Shown here piece after piece: positions 51,837 to 62,400 of a stretch of DNA of 64,000 bases (position 1 is its first letter; each line of letters opens with the position of its first letter). The stretch is from Candidatus Omnitrophota bacterium (lineage in GTDB: Bacteria; Hinthialibacterota; Hinthialibacteria; OLB16). The notes under the pieces are model-generated. The model made no database searches. It was not told the origin of the DNA and saw only the letters and a program-made list of their open reading frames with translations. The stretch is from positions 7,390 to 71,389 of the forward strand of contig JACKFH010000019.1 in the NCBI GenBank assembly GCA_020632575.1, in the 5' to 3' direction. Both the position numbers and the translations under genes were made by a program.

Positions 51837-53027
51837 TTACGAGAGCCACTCAACGAGCCCGCCATCTCCGGCCAGGGGCAGGGCGACGATTCGACTTTTG
51901 GGCGCCAGTGGATAGGGACTCTCCGTTCGGCAAACAACAGCGGCTTTTTTCAGCGTCTTCGCGCCATAGCACCTCTCGATCTCCGCCAACCCCTTCAAGG
52001 CGCTCGATTCAACCCGAGCGGAGGTCTTACACTCGATAGCGAGGAACTGTCGAGGACCGACCTCGATGAGCAGGTCGACTTCCTCGCCTTGAACGGTTCG
52101 CCAGAACCAGCACGGAGGTCTCTTCCCCATATTGAAGAAATGCTTGTGCACCTCGCCGATGACGAAGTTCTCCCAAACCGCACCCCACGCGGCGTTCCGG
52201 ATGACCGATTCCCAATCCGCGAAACCAAGGAGATAGGTCAACATGCCGGGGTCGGAGAAATAGAGCTTTGGCGTCTTAATCAGTCTCTTTCCCGCACTGC
52301 TATGATAGGGCTGGAGCAGGAAGACCTGCCGGCTGGTTTCGAGTATCGAGATCCAGCTCTTGGCGGTATTGGGCGCGATTCCGACGTCGCGCGCCAGTTC
52401 CGATAGGGAGAGCAATTGGCCAACGCGAAGAGCGGCCGCCCGCAGGAAGCGATCGAAATCGCGAAGGCTCCCTATGTTCAGGATATTGCGGACGTCACGT
52501 TCGAGATAAGTGGAGAGATAAGAACCGAGCCACATCTCGCGATCCAGCTCCGGCCGTTGCCATAGCTCGGGAAACCCGCCCCGCCAGCAGAACAGGTCCA
52601 TCTTCTCCGTTGTCGCCCCTGCATCCACCTCCGCCAATGAAAGAGTCGGCAAGGAAAGGACAGCGCACCGACCGGCCAGGGACTCGGTGACTCCCTCCAT
52701 TAACATGAAATCTTGCGATCCCGTCAGGATGAAACGCCCTGGTCGCCGGTCCTTGTCGACAGCCGATTTCAGATGGCGCAACACTTCCGGAACATATTGG
52801 ACCTCATCAATGATCAACGGATCCGGATGCCTCCGGAGGAAGGCCCCGAAATCCAACCGTGCTGACTCCGCCGTTTGTGGAATGTCAAAAGTTACATATT
52901 GCGCGTCCGGAAAGAGATGTCTTACCAGAGAGGTTTTGCCGGCTTGGCGCGCTCCCGTCACCACCACAACCGGGAATTGCGCGACTGCCTTCCGGATTAC
53001 GTCCGAAATCAATCTTTTAATCCACAT
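51837..53027 (-). CDS. AAA ATPase with DUF4143 domain
   Basis: The start at 53027 (MWIKRLISDVIRKAVAQFPV) is preferred to an in-frame extension because the family begins exactly so and a strong promoter lies directly before it. The 396-residue protein has Walker A GARQAGKT (25-32), Walker B PLIIDEVQY near 70, a sensor ILTGSQDFMLM and the C-terminal DUF4143 domain from about 190, ending in a restriction-nuclease-like fold (WFWRTVQGEEVDLLIEVGP, AIECKTS). Proteins of this family are common, single-gene and often horizontally transferred; function is unproven. It faces the helicase remnant and lies next to a transposase remnant, in keeping with mobility. Confidence 0.85.
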   Translation of the reverse strand: MWIKRLISDVIRKAVAQFPVVVVTGARQAGKTSLVRHLFPDAQYVTFDIPQTAESARLDFGAFLRRHPDPLIIDEVQYVPEVLRHLKSAVDKDRRPGRFILTGSQDFMLMEGVTESLAGRCAVLSLPTLSLAEVDAGATTEKMDLFCWRGGFPELWQRPELDREMWLGSYLSTYLERDVRNILNIGSLRDFDRFLRAAALRVGQLLSLSELARDVGIAPNTAKSWISILETSRQVFLLQPYHSSAGKRLIKTPKLYFSDPGMLTYLLGFADWESVIRNAAWGAVWENFVIGEVHKHFFNMGKRPPCWFWRTVQGEEVDLLIEVGPRQFLAIECKTSARVESSALKGLAEIERCYGAKTLKKAAVVCRTESPYPLAPKSRIVALPLAGDGGLVEWLS

Positions 53028-53062
53028 TGCAGATATTATGCAATGATAATGCATTCTGTCAA
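53028..53062 (-). promoter_or_regulatory. Sigma-70 promoter with overlapping inverted repeat, leaderless message predicted
   Basis: On the minus strand TTGACA (53057-53062) and CATAAT (53035-53040) are 16 bases apart. The start codon of the ATPase gene begins eight bases after the -10, so transcription should begin at or within a base or two of the ATG. ATGCA and TGCAT flank a 7-base centre between the two boxes, an arrangement that could be an operator. Confidence 0.6.
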
Positions 53063-53287
53063 GATCAAACCGCAAGAAGGGTGTTGCGAAATTCCCATTC
53101 GGTCGTCCCCCTTTCACGACGGGTCGATTAGCCTCGCACTGAAAATGTCGGGATGAAGGTGTATTGGTCATGATTTTTCTCTGATTGGGGGTGTGAGAGG
53201 AGCAAGACGGCTGTTTTTGGACAGACCTTTCCCATCGAAGGGAGTGACGCGGTTCGATTTCGGGATGCGATTGGGATTGCGGTGTTG

Positions 53288-53675
53288 TCAGGCCGCTCGG
53301 GGCTGAACCAGTGAGCGCATCTTTTCCGGCTCTCCGGACTCAATCCAGCCCACGGCCATGGCCAGCATCACCACCAGGGCCAGCCCCATCCGCGCCTTGA
53401 TCTTTTTCTTGCGCCGGATGAAGTGGCGCTCGAAACCGAAGGAGACGTCCAGGCGGCTGTTGACCCGCTCCACCGAGGTTCGTTTCTTGTACTCCCGCTG
53501 CCAGGCATAGGTCCCGCGAGCCATCGGCGTGTACAAACGGCGATCTTCCTCCAACGGTACCCGCTCGTCCCCGGTCCGCTCGATGGACCTCCGCCGACAA
53601 CACCAAATCCGTCTCCAAATCCACCGTATGTTCCGCCCTGTAGGCCAGATGAGTCCGACCGCCACTTTTTTTCAC
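53288..53675 (-). pseudogene. Transposase remnant, IS1182-like
   Basis: Two minus-strand frames together encode the end of a DDE transposase. From about 53675 one frame reads GGRTHLAYRAEHTVDLETDL and VLSAEVHRADRG; near 53575-53590 it gives way to the other frame, MARGTYAWQREYKKRTSVER and VNSRL, MGLALVVMLAMAVG, ending at 53288. The (KKRT-x-VERVNSRL) helix with its Glu is the last catalytic region. The N-terminal two-thirds, including the first Asp residues, are gone. No terminal inverted repeats were seen. Confidence 0.65.
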
Positions 53676-53824
53676 TTCAGCAGTTTCTTCTTCTTGGCGA
53701 TCTCCAGGACGAGAAGAAAGACTTGGTGATGGATCGCCAAAGGAAGGCGTTGGCGAATAACTGGCTGCTAGGGAATGCGGAATCCGATGGGGGCCAAGTC
53801 TTCAAGAAAGCGAGATTGGCGCTG

Positions 53825-55960
53825 TCAGGGCGACATCCACATCTCGGCGAACTCGAACAACTCCTGCGGGGTCGGTCCCATCATGAGCAGACTGATTAGA
53901 CCCTGGGCGTTGTTCATCATGAACTCTTCGAGAACATCGTCGATTCCGTTGTTGTCGTCATCGGAATCGCAGGCGTCTCCGAATCCATCCGAGTCGCTGT
54001 CCAACTGATCGGGATTTTCGAGGGTCGCGCAGTTGTCGGTTGCGTCGCCCACTCCGTCGTCATCGGTGTCGTCCTTGAAGATGTTGGTCTCCCAGCCGTT
54101 CATGACACCAAGTGCTTCGACATAATTGGGAAGTCCGTCCGGCTCCAGATCGGACAACGGATCGAGAAGGTCTCCCAAAGGAAATCCCGAGGTCGACATC
54201 TCGTCATAAGTCAGGCTAAGGGCCAAAACGGCGGGGTAGGTGTAGGTCACCGGTTGGATGGCGCCCGCAATCTTGAGTTCGAGATCTTCGCCCTCCATGT
54301 AGTCGGCGTAACATCCCATCACAGCGGCGGCCGCTCCGATCTGAGTCTGGATCTGTTCCATGGTGTCGAACAACTCGGCGGTGTTCTGCGGCGGGGGCGG
54401 AGGCATGGGAGCTGGAGGCGGAACCTGTTTGGGGTTCGCCAGACGGTCCCGAACATCCTGTAGGACCACTCCGCTTGGATTATTGCCATCCCTGCCCAAG
54501 ATATATGAAGTCGTGGGAGGAACTCCGCCGACATACGAGTACATCGTCTCGAACAGCGCGACCGTCGTCGTGTCCTCTGGATTCACCTCCAGATTGTCAT
54601 CCTGGAGGAGAAGCGTCTTCGAGAGCAGGTCGGCCCAGGCCGCGAACCAGTCGGCCACCAGAGTGGTCGATCCCATGGAATACCAACTCGCCGAGGGGAT
54701 ATCGGCGGGAGAGGGGTCGGGGATCGGCGGCATCATCTTTCTCGATGTCCAAGTGTTGTTCACCTTCGTCGCGTTATCGACAAACTCCGCGGTTTGAATC
54801 GCCAGACGGATCAACGACAACTTGCCTCTTGGCCAGCGAGCATCCATGAAACTGTTTGAACCCAGATTTATGTCGATGTGTTTTGGATTGTCGTTCTCGG
54901 TGATCTTGAAACGCCATGATGCTCCAGACGGGACAGTCGGAACGCCCGTGAACTGCCCATCCGCCAACGTCTCGACTTCGTAGAGACGTCGGGCTGTCGG
55001 ATAGGCGCCGGCGTCGTTCTCGCTCGTCATCCGCCACCCCTCATCGATGTCCGACCAGAGATCCATATCGGTATCGACCGGCTCGAGGGGCGGATCGTAA
55101 GGGGGAGGCGGACCGACCGGCGAATCGGAAGGATCGAGACGGTCCGTCCCCATCAAATCCTCGTCGTTGTCGCTCCAACCATCGCCATCACGGTCCGCAT
55201 CGTCCGGATCGGAACCACGCAAGATCTCGTCGAGATCGGTCCACCCGCTATCGTCGGAGTCTTTTCCAGCATCCGCGACCAGCGGATTGAACCGGACTAG
55301 CAAGACCTCGATTACATCCGGGATCGTGTCGCCATCCGTGTCGACATCGGGGGGCTGATTGATGGTGTAAGTGACCGTCTTCTCGGGCGATTTCACTCCA
55401 CCGTCGTCGCTCCGGACCATCAGGGTCCGTGTTTGCGCGATGACCACATTGTGGGAATTCCCGAAAGTTTCCCATGTCGTGGTGTCGTTATTGAAGACCT
55501 CTACCACCGCTGACATAGGGTAAGCCTGGATGACCACTTCCACCGTATGGTTGTAGGTCCCCGAGGCGGGCGAGACTGTGACACCCGGTTGTCCCGGATT
55601 GTCGAAACTGAATACTGCTTCATCGAAACTGTAGAGCGAAACCCGAGGCAGACCGGGAGCGGGCGCTGGGTAGATCCCCTGGAGTTCGTTGGGAATCCAA
55701 TTCTCTCCCGCGGAGTAAGTGTAGGCCTGCATTCCGCCGCCGGAGACAGTCGGGGGCGAACCGGGCGAGTATTCCTCGTAGTTGATATTGGTCGCGTCGA
55801 CCGAGGTGGTGTAATCCCCTTCGTGATAAGAACCGAGGAAGGCCCCCTCGTCCGAAAACACGAGGACATTCTCGTTGGTCGACTGGGCATGGACGGATGT
55901 AACGCTCGAGAGGAGGAGGGCAAATAGAGCAAGAAGGGGGTGGAGGATCGATCGAATCAT
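53825..55960 (-). CDS. Exported thrombospondin-3-repeat protein
   Basis: The product is 711 residues, with signal peptide MIRSILHPLLALFALLLSSV and cleavage after VHA-Q. It has an Ig-like/CHB-HEX-type beta domain (about 130-200: VTVSPASGTYNHTVEVVIQA), a block of thrombospondin type 3 calcium repeats (205-300: DVDTDGDTIPDVIE, DADRDGDGWSDNDED), a central region of unknown fold (310-610), and a second block near the C-terminus (DDTDDDGVGDATDNCATLEN, DSDSDGFGDACDSDDDNNGI). The end, EEFMMNNAQGLISLLMMGPT, is short and helical. It starts three bases after the stop of the 55964-59248 gene, so the two are surely co-transcribed. It is extracellular and calcium-binding; no enzyme motif was seen. Confidence 0.8.
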   Translation of the reverse strand: MIRSILHPLLALFALLLSSVTSVHAQSTNENVLVFSDEGAFLGSYHEGDYTTSVDATNINYEEYSPGSPPTVSGGGMQAYTYSAGENWIPNELQGIYPAPAPGLPRVSLYSFDEAVFSFDNPGQPGVTVSPASGTYNHTVEVVIQAYPMSAVVEVFNNDTTTWETFGNSHNVVIAQTRTLMVRSDDGGVKSPEKTVTYTINQPPDVDTDGDTIPDVIEVLLVRFNPLVADAGKDSDDSGWTDLDEILRGSDPDDADRDGDGWSDNDEDLMGTDRLDPSDSPVGPPPPYDPPLEPVDTDMDLWSDIDEGWRMTSENDAGAYPTARRLYEVETLADGQFTGVPTVPSGASWRFKITENDNPKHIDINLGSNSFMDARWPRGKLSLIRLAIQTAEFVDNATKVNNTWTSRKMMPPIPDPSPADIPSASWYSMGSTTLVADWFAAWADLLSKTLLLQDDNLEVNPEDTTTVALFETMYSYVGGVPPTTSYILGRDGNNPSGVVLQDVRDRLANPKQVPPPAPMPPPPPQNTAELFDTMEQIQTQIGAAAAVMGCYADYMEGEDLELKIAGAIQPVTYTYPAVLALSLTYDEMSTSGFPLGDLLDPLSDLEPDGLPNYVEALGVMNGWETNIFKDDTDDDGVGDATDNCATLENPDQLDSDSDGFGDACDSDDDNNGIDDVLEEFMMNNAQGLISLLMMGPTPQELFEFAEMWMSP

Positions 55961-55963
55961 GAC

Positions 55964-58900
55964 TTAAGGGATCTCCAACCAATTGCTGTAATGAACGGAG
56001 ACGCCCTCTCCGCTGATGGGATCAACTTGAACCAATTGATAACGGACCAACGTTCCCGCCTTGCAAGGGTAGGGGTCGGCGTAAAGCAACCGAGGTCCAT
56101 CGACATCGTCCTGAAGTTCGCTGGGGTAGACCCACATCGGATTTGGATCCGCCACGAAAATATACGGGTCGTCCAACGCGTCCGTCCTTAGGGTTTGATT
56201 GCCTAAATTGATCGGAGGCAGCCGGTAACAGAAGAAAGTGTTCACCAACGGCCCGACCTGGACAAAGTCCTTGCCCTGTTCCTGACGGTAGACAATGAAG
56301 TCCCCATAGCGATTCTCCGCTTTCAGTTTGTCGCAGAATCCATAACACCCGAGCTGGACCGGAACGAGGCAGGGTTCCTGACGGTTCCCGCAGTCATCGA
56401 GGTCGGTGAACACGCAATCGGTGTCATCGAACAGACTTTGCAAATCTCCGGAAAGAACCAGAACCGGTTGTCGATTCATCGGGTGGTTGAGGAAATACGC
56501 GATGACATCCTCGCCCCCGCCGATATCGGGAACCGGCGGCCAGGGGAGTTGTTCCGGATCGCCCAACTCCCAGGTGTTGCACAGCTGCGGAGACCAAGGG
56601 CTGGATTGAAGAACTTTGTCGATCGCGCGCACCTCGAAACACCACTCCACATTGACATCCATCACCGGGTCGAGCGGAAGCGCGACTTCATATAAACCAT
56701 TGTCATACTCCAGATTCGAAGCGCCAATCCAGAATGTGTTGTATCGAATGTTCGATCCCGCTTTCCAGGCGAGCACAAAGGCCGCCAAACCAGACCGTCC
56801 CTGGGCGGCCCATCGGACCGTAAAGGTCGGGGAACCCTCCGTGCCGGTCGGATCGACGCTATGCAGCAGCGGCGCCTCGGGCGGCATTTGATTGAAGGGT
56901 CCCAACCCGATGCAGTTCAAGAACTTCATCGAGGACCCGACATTGTTCGAATTGAAGACACGAACGCCGAGGCAGGTGTTGGTTGGGACAATGCCCGCGA
57001 TGTCGATCTCCTCGCAATACTTGACCGTGCCGGTCTCCTGAGTCGCCGAGATGGTGAGGAAAGGCGACATCTCTCCGCCGATCAGGTGATAGACGCGGGC
57101 TCTCTGCCCCGGGTCGAGGTCGACACAGACGGTTGGAGGAGATCCAGGGGGGATCACCTCACCCGGTCCGGGCTCGCGTTCGCGGCAATCCTCGATGAGG
57201 TCGAAACAATCCACACGGTCCGCCGAACACAGGGGAACATTGAAGACTTCAGATGTGGCGATCAGGTTCCCTTCCTTATCGTAAAACTTCACAACCAAGT
57301 CGCCCGTCTCGGTCCTTCCGCAAGGGAACACGCAGTTCAACTGATCGAAATGGAAGGGAAAGAAAGTGGCTTCACGATTACGAATCGGCCGTTCCCCTAC
57401 AAACAGCACACGTTGACGCCCATTATTGTCCCGGGGACAGATCTGATAGATCTTGGCCGTTCCCATTTCGGCGATGCCGAATTCCTCTCCCTGGTTAGTC
57501 TTGTCGAAAGCCTGAAAGCGCGGCCCTTGTCCGGGGGTCAACTCGCACTCGAGGCGAACATCGACCCGGTAATCGCAATCGTTGATGACGATGCCGCCGT
57601 TCGCATCGGGCTGGATACGGTCCGGCAACATGGCCCGCACAGAGGGAGAGGGAGGGCTCTGGTTATCGAACTGGTCGAAGGCGATCAGCTTGTACCACCA
57701 GACATGGTTGTCCGACTGGGGAATGGAATCGACCACGACTCGTTGTTGCACACCCGTATCGAGGGTTCTCAGAGTGGAGTTGTCGAAGGCGTCGATTTCA
57801 GCCACCAGATTGGGCGGCGTGGCGCCCGGACTGCTCGCCGGATCGCAAGGATCCGTGCCGGAAGCGTCCTCGATGTTGTCCGGCCAGTAGTCGCCATCCG
57901 AATCGACTCCCCATTCTTGGGCTTCTTCCCGAGTGAAAAACCTGAACAGGACATACTTGACCGTATCGAGATCGACCTCGCGGAAATTACGACGGAGCTG
58001 ATCGGCCCCCTTTGGAACGAAGTAGAGTTCCGTTGGGTTCGCGTAGGAGGGCGGGGTGACCAAATCGTAATCCGACCCAAACTCTCTCCAATAGTTGGTG
58101 GCGTTGATCTCGTCCCAGACAATTTGCACCCGTTTGACTTCCGTCATGGTCGCGTCCCAGACCTCCTCGGAACGCACCCCCCAGGGCTGAGGCGGACCCA
58201 TCGTGTCGGGAACCATCGCCAAAAGCGGCCCGCTTGTCTCCGAGTATTTGCCCGACAGATCCTTACCGACGAGGTAATAGAAATAGGTTTTGCCTCTCTG
58301 GAGGAATTGGTGGTTGAAGGGATCTCCTTCGTCGATCGCCATGAAACTGTTGCGGCCCTCCTCCGGGGGATTTCCCGCGACCACGATCGGCTCGTTCCCC
58401 ACCCGACTCAGTTCCGCGGGGAGAGCGTTGTTCTCGACCAGGTTCCTGAGATCGAGGACACCCAGGTCCATGTCCGACCGATAGATATCGTAACCGTAAG
58501 TGAGAATCCTGAGCGGAAGAGCGGCCGGGTCGTCGGGGATGTCCCAGCGATGATGAATCCTACGATCATCGACCCCTCGACTGATCGCCGAACAATCCGC
58601 GACAAACACCTGCTCGAAATTAGGAGGCGCCGGGAGGATCGTTTCCACGCCGATGTCGATGGAAGTCTTCCCGAGCGGGAGCGTTTCGGCGGTCCCTTCG
58701 AGCCCGGTGATCATGTATTCGAATACTCCCGGACCCGGAAGGTTTCGATCGATGTAACCCTGTCCGATGGAACGGGCGACATCGAAGTTGAACCGCGCGA
58801 GCAGCAATTGCTCCAGCGGATTGTACATCGTGTCTCCAGGCATAAGGGAGAGTTTCCCATGGAGATAATCGATCGCCATCACTCCAGTCGCCTCGCCATT

Positions 58901-59248
58901 GGAATCGTTATAAGCCCACTCGACCATTTCCGCGAAGCGTTTCTGTTCCCCGGGCTCCATGTAGAACCCGGTCATGGCAGGGATGTCAGCCAACGCACGA
59001 GAGGTCTCCGCGAGCAGCGCGAAGTCGGCCGGCGCCTGACGGCGGTAAATCCGGAATCCGGTGATCTCCGGTGGAATTGCACGCTCCATGGGACCCCAAG
59101 CCAAAAGGACTTGGTTCTGCATAGTGGTCGAGTTCTCCTCGACCAGACCGGTGAAATACATCCGGTCTCCGGCCGCGTGGGAGGTCATCCCGATTAGCGG
59201 AATCGCCACCAATCCAAAAAGGACTTTTTTCGTTCGACTAAATGTCAT
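55964..59248 (-). CDS. Exported large protein with fibronectin-III-like segments and a TSP3 motif
   Basis: The product is 1094 residues, with signal peptide MTFSRTKKVLFGLVAIPLIG and cleavage near SHAA. Several FN3-like segments recur, for example VLLAWGPM...ITGFRIYRR near 50-75, HRWDIPDD...YGYDIYRSD near 235-265, RVQIVWDEINATNYWREF near 370, and TVRWAAQGRSGLAAFVLAWK near 820. One thrombospondin-3 motif occurs near 455 (DSDGDYWPDNIEDASGTDPC), and a Cys-rich stretch lies at 650-790. The overall plan suggests an extracellular structural protein. It lies between the 59470 gene (221-base gap) and the 53825 gene (3-base gap) on the same strand. A 778-codon antisense open frame over the same DNA is composition-driven and is not annotated. 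Confidence 0.78.
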   Translation of the reverse strand: MTFSRTKKVLFGLVAIPLIGMTSHAAGDRMYFTGLVEENSTTMQNQVLLAWGPMERAIPPEITGFRIYRRQAPADFALLAETSRALADIPAMTGFYMEPGEQKRFAEMVEWAYNDSNGEATGVMAIDYLHGKLSLMPGDTMYNPLEQLLLARFNFDVARSIGQGYIDRNLPGPGVFEYMITGLEGTAETLPLGKTSIDIGVETILPAPPNFEQVFVADCSAISRGVDDRRIHHRWDIPDDPAALPLRILTYGYDIYRSDMDLGVLDLRNLVENNALPAELSRVGNEPIVVAGNPPEEGRNSFMAIDEGDPFNHQFLQRGKTYFYYLVGKDLSGKYSETSGPLLAMVPDTMGPPQPWGVRSEEVWDATMTEVKRVQIVWDEINATNYWREFGSDYDLVTPPSYANPTELYFVPKGADQLRRNFREVDLDTVKYVLFRFFTREEAQEWGVDSDGDYWPDNIEDASGTDPCDPASSPGATPPNLVAEIDAFDNSTLRTLDTGVQQRVVVDSIPQSDNHVWWYKLIAFDQFDNQSPPSPSVRAMLPDRIQPDANGGIVINDCDYRVDVRLECELTPGQGPRFQAFDKTNQGEEFGIAEMGTAKIYQICPRDNNGRQRVLFVGERPIRNREATFFPFHFDQLNCVFPCGRTETGDLVVKFYDKEGNLIATSEVFNVPLCSADRVDCFDLIEDCREREPGPGEVIPPGSPPTVCVDLDPGQRARVYHLIGGEMSPFLTISATQETGTVKYCEEIDIAGIVPTNTCLGVRVFNSNNVGSSMKFLNCIGLGPFNQMPPEAPLLHSVDPTGTEGSPTFTVRWAAQGRSGLAAFVLAWKAGSNIRYNTFWIGASNLEYDNGLYEVALPLDPVMDVNVEWCFEVRAIDKVLQSSPWSPQLCNTWELGDPEQLPWPPVPDIGGGEDVIAYFLNHPMNRQPVLVLSGDLQSLFDDTDCVFTDLDDCGNRQEPCLVPVQLGCYGFCDKLKAENRYGDFIVYRQEQGKDFVQVGPLVNTFFCYRLPPINLGNQTLRTDALDDPYIFVADPNPMWVYPSELQDDVDGPRLLYADPYPCKAGTLVRYQLVQVDPISGEGVSVHYSNWLEIP

Positions 59249-59469
59249 ATCAATTCTTTAACAACTCTCAATTTCGAACTCACCGAGACCGTTTCAACGG
59301 ACTTCGTTTTGCGTAGCCACGGAATTGATTCCGTGGCGGACTCGATCGCTCTCGAAAACCCACATCGGATCGGAATCCGACATGGGCAAGGAACGATGCG
59401 GAGCAACGTTCCAGCAACGACCCGCACCCGCCAATCGCGGCCGGAAGCCGCTCCCACGGCGGGGGGGGG
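59249..59469 (-). other. Hairpin-rich intergenic spacer with a C9 tract
   Basis: GCCACGGAA/TTCCGTGGC (59316-59337, 4-base loop) is a perfect 9-base-pair stem. TCGGAT/ATCCGA with flanking CCCA/TGGG near 59350-59377 and GGAACG/CGTTCC near 59389-59411 are further inverted repeats. On the minus strand the stop codon of the large gene (complement of 59470-59472) is followed at once by nine C residues. The spacer may attenuate or stabilise the message between the two genes. Confidence 0.45.
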
Positions 59470-62400
59470 TTAATCGCAACAATTCACATCCGGGCCGATG
59501 ATGTCCCAACTTCCCGTGTATTCGGCCCCGAATGTCGCGTCGCCGGTCAGGCACCAATCGTCGTTACGCACATCGGACACGCTCAACCAGTCCTCGGGAC
59601 TGCAGAATCCGATACCGGCCCCTCCCCATCCCGTGCCCGAGAAGAAGAACTCGTCTCCCACTTTGGCTCCGATGGTGATAACTCCCCCCCTCAGTGAGGC
59701 GAGGCACGCCAGTTTTCCGTAAATCGAACCGCCCACCAAACCGCCGTAGTCCGGATGGAAATACCAGGCTCCGATATCGGCGCCGGCGCCCAGTTTGAAG
59801 AAGCATCCGATGTTATAGATGGGGATCGATGCAGCACCTCGGACATAAGCTCCAATTAAGGGGACTTTTTCGCCAATGAATTCGCCAACTTGAGGATCGA
59901 GGCGTTCCAAAACCTTGAAGTCGCAGGTCTTGCCTATCAGGAATGCGATGATGTTCAGGGTGTAGCTTTCGAACCTACCCGAAGCGGTGGCTCCCAAGTA
60001 GTTTTCAATCGCTCCGACTCCAACCTCGAGGCCGAGGTTCTTAATCACCACCGCCTCAAAATTTACTTCCCCGCCAAGATAGGCTCTTCCGAAGAACCCG
60101 ATTGGGATGGCGTTATCCAAAGTGAATCCAAGCGCCACTTCCTTCAACTTGGTCGAACCTCCGGAGATGCTGATCGGAACATCGTGGGAGGAGATGAGGA
60201 CGTCGAGCTTTCCTTCGCCGTCATCCACACAGGCGCCCTTCCCGTTCTCCGCGTTCCAGGCGGTCACATCGAGCGCCGCGTTGTAGCTGGTCGGGTCGGG
60301 CACGTTGCCATAGGTGAACTCCGCCTCGATATGCAATCGCTCCAGCTCGTCCGTGTTCACAATTGCGTAACCGTCGATCCGCGCTGAGAAGACATCGAAA
60401 TCGGTCCCGATGGCGCTGGTGATCGAATCGAGCAGGTTGTTGATCCCCTCGGCCAGCGCCGCGATGCCTTCTTGAATGAGCTGATTGATGGACATCGTCA
60501 ACTGCAGGACGATATCGTCCACAAACTGACTGATCGGGGCGATCAGGTCGTAGAAATTCTCGTTGAGCGCCTCGACCGGCGGACTATTCAGAATAGCGCC
60601 CTTGATGATGTTCTTGATGTCCTGGACAGTCGGCGCGGGAATGGTCTCGAGCGCGGTTTCGAGGATCATGGTGAGTTCGCCCGCGATGAAATCGGAGGCT
60701 TCTTGGACTGGAACGCTCAGAAGATCGTCCAAACCGTTGACAATGATGTTCTCGTAGTCGTTCGGGACCGACCCAATAAAACTCGCCAACTCGCTTCCGA
60801 CTGCCGCCCCCTCGAGAGTCTCCGCCACTGATTCGGCGAGCACATCCAGGTTGTCCTGACCCAGATTGAGCAAATCGTTATAGGTCGGATACTCGGATTC
60901 GAAGAAGGCGTCCGGGACCGGAATGTTGTTCACATCCAACAACTCGCGAAGGGCGGTCACCTGCTGTTTGACCAAACCGACTTGGTCGTTGACCTCCGAC
61001 AGGCTTGAATCGATGAAGGCGGTGATCGAATTGATTTGCATGTTGATCGCGTTGGAGGTGTCAACCACGAGCTGAAGCAGCATCTTCGCCTCGTCGAAGA
61101 TGTCCGGCATATCCGTGTAGGCCGCTTCGAGCAGCGATTCGGCAACCTGGACAATCTCGTGAAGGCTGGCCACCAGATCGTCCACCGATTTTTCGGCATC
61201 GGTGACAAAAGAGGTGTCGATATCCGCCCCGGCCGCGCTCGCCGCCGCCTCGATTGCGTTCGCGATTAGGCCCAAATCCACCGCGTCGACAATGTCCAAA
61301 ATATCCTGAACTTTGTCTTTGGCGCTGTCGACTTCTTGGATGATCGGGTTATTGCCGAGGTTGGTCAGTTGGCCGAGGACTCCCCCGGGGTCGAGGATCG
61401 TGTTGTTGATGGAGTTCAAGAGACTAGTCACATCGGCCAGTCCATCGGTGAGTTCATCCGTGAGGGTATCCACTTGGTTCTGGGCCGAGGAGATTTCATT
61501 GGAGAGGGTCATCAAGACCGATTCCACCTGCCCCAGCCTCGATCGCAAGTCTTCCAATTGCTGGTAGACTTGTTGCTGTTGAGGGATGGTGTAGGGGATG
61601 CCAGCCGCGATGCCGATTCCATTCGCCCCGTCCTCCAGCACATTCGCAGGGACCACCAGGAACGCCGAATAGTCGTTGAAGATCGATTCGAGTTCGCCTC
61701 CGGCTCCCGCCAGCGGGTTCGCCCCGCCCAGAGCCTGATCAAGGAGATCGTCTTTGAAAGTGTCGAGCACTCCCGACGTGCGGATCGAAAGTTCCTGCGG
61801 AATTCTCTGAACCACATTCACCGCTTCGGAGAAATCGCCGAAGGCGTTGTCGATCGCTCCATTGTTTAAGACCTGATCCAGCACCGCTCCGATTAACTTG
61901 GACAGATCTCCGCCCGTCACGTTCTTCACGAAGTCCTCTGTATTGATCAGGCTTCCGAGAACATTTTCGAGACTAAAGCCGATGTCGACGCCCAACACGT
62001 TTTGAAGGAAGTTGTCGATCCCCTCCAGCGAAATCAGATTGACCACAAAGTTCAGCGCGCGCGCGACATCGGCGCTCGCCCCGAACGAGAATTTCGTCTT
62101 CTCGGGATTGATGTAATCCGGAACCGTCGACACCGCGAGGATGGGCAAGGAGTCGTTGAACAGGGCGCGGCTCTGTTCAACTCCGAGGAACTGAGGCTTC
62201 TCCGTTCCGTTCGAGCGGTTGTAAGTCGTCGCGTAGTTTAAATCGAAGATGCCGGCGGAGGGCCAGGAGTATTTCGCTCGCGCACGCGGATCTCCGGATT
62301 CCGGTTTGTCTTCCTCGTCCTCCAGCAGGTCCCGATAGGCCGCCACATTGGTTCCAAAAGAATCGGGAAGACCGTTGAAATCGGAATCGTTGGCCGTGTC

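Noticed and set aside
56861..59197. A 778-codon open frame on the plus strand
   Set aside because: It is fully antisense to the 1094-residue exported protein, which has a signal peptide, TSP3 and FN3-like motifs. The antisense product has no recognisable domain and arises from GC-biased codon use.
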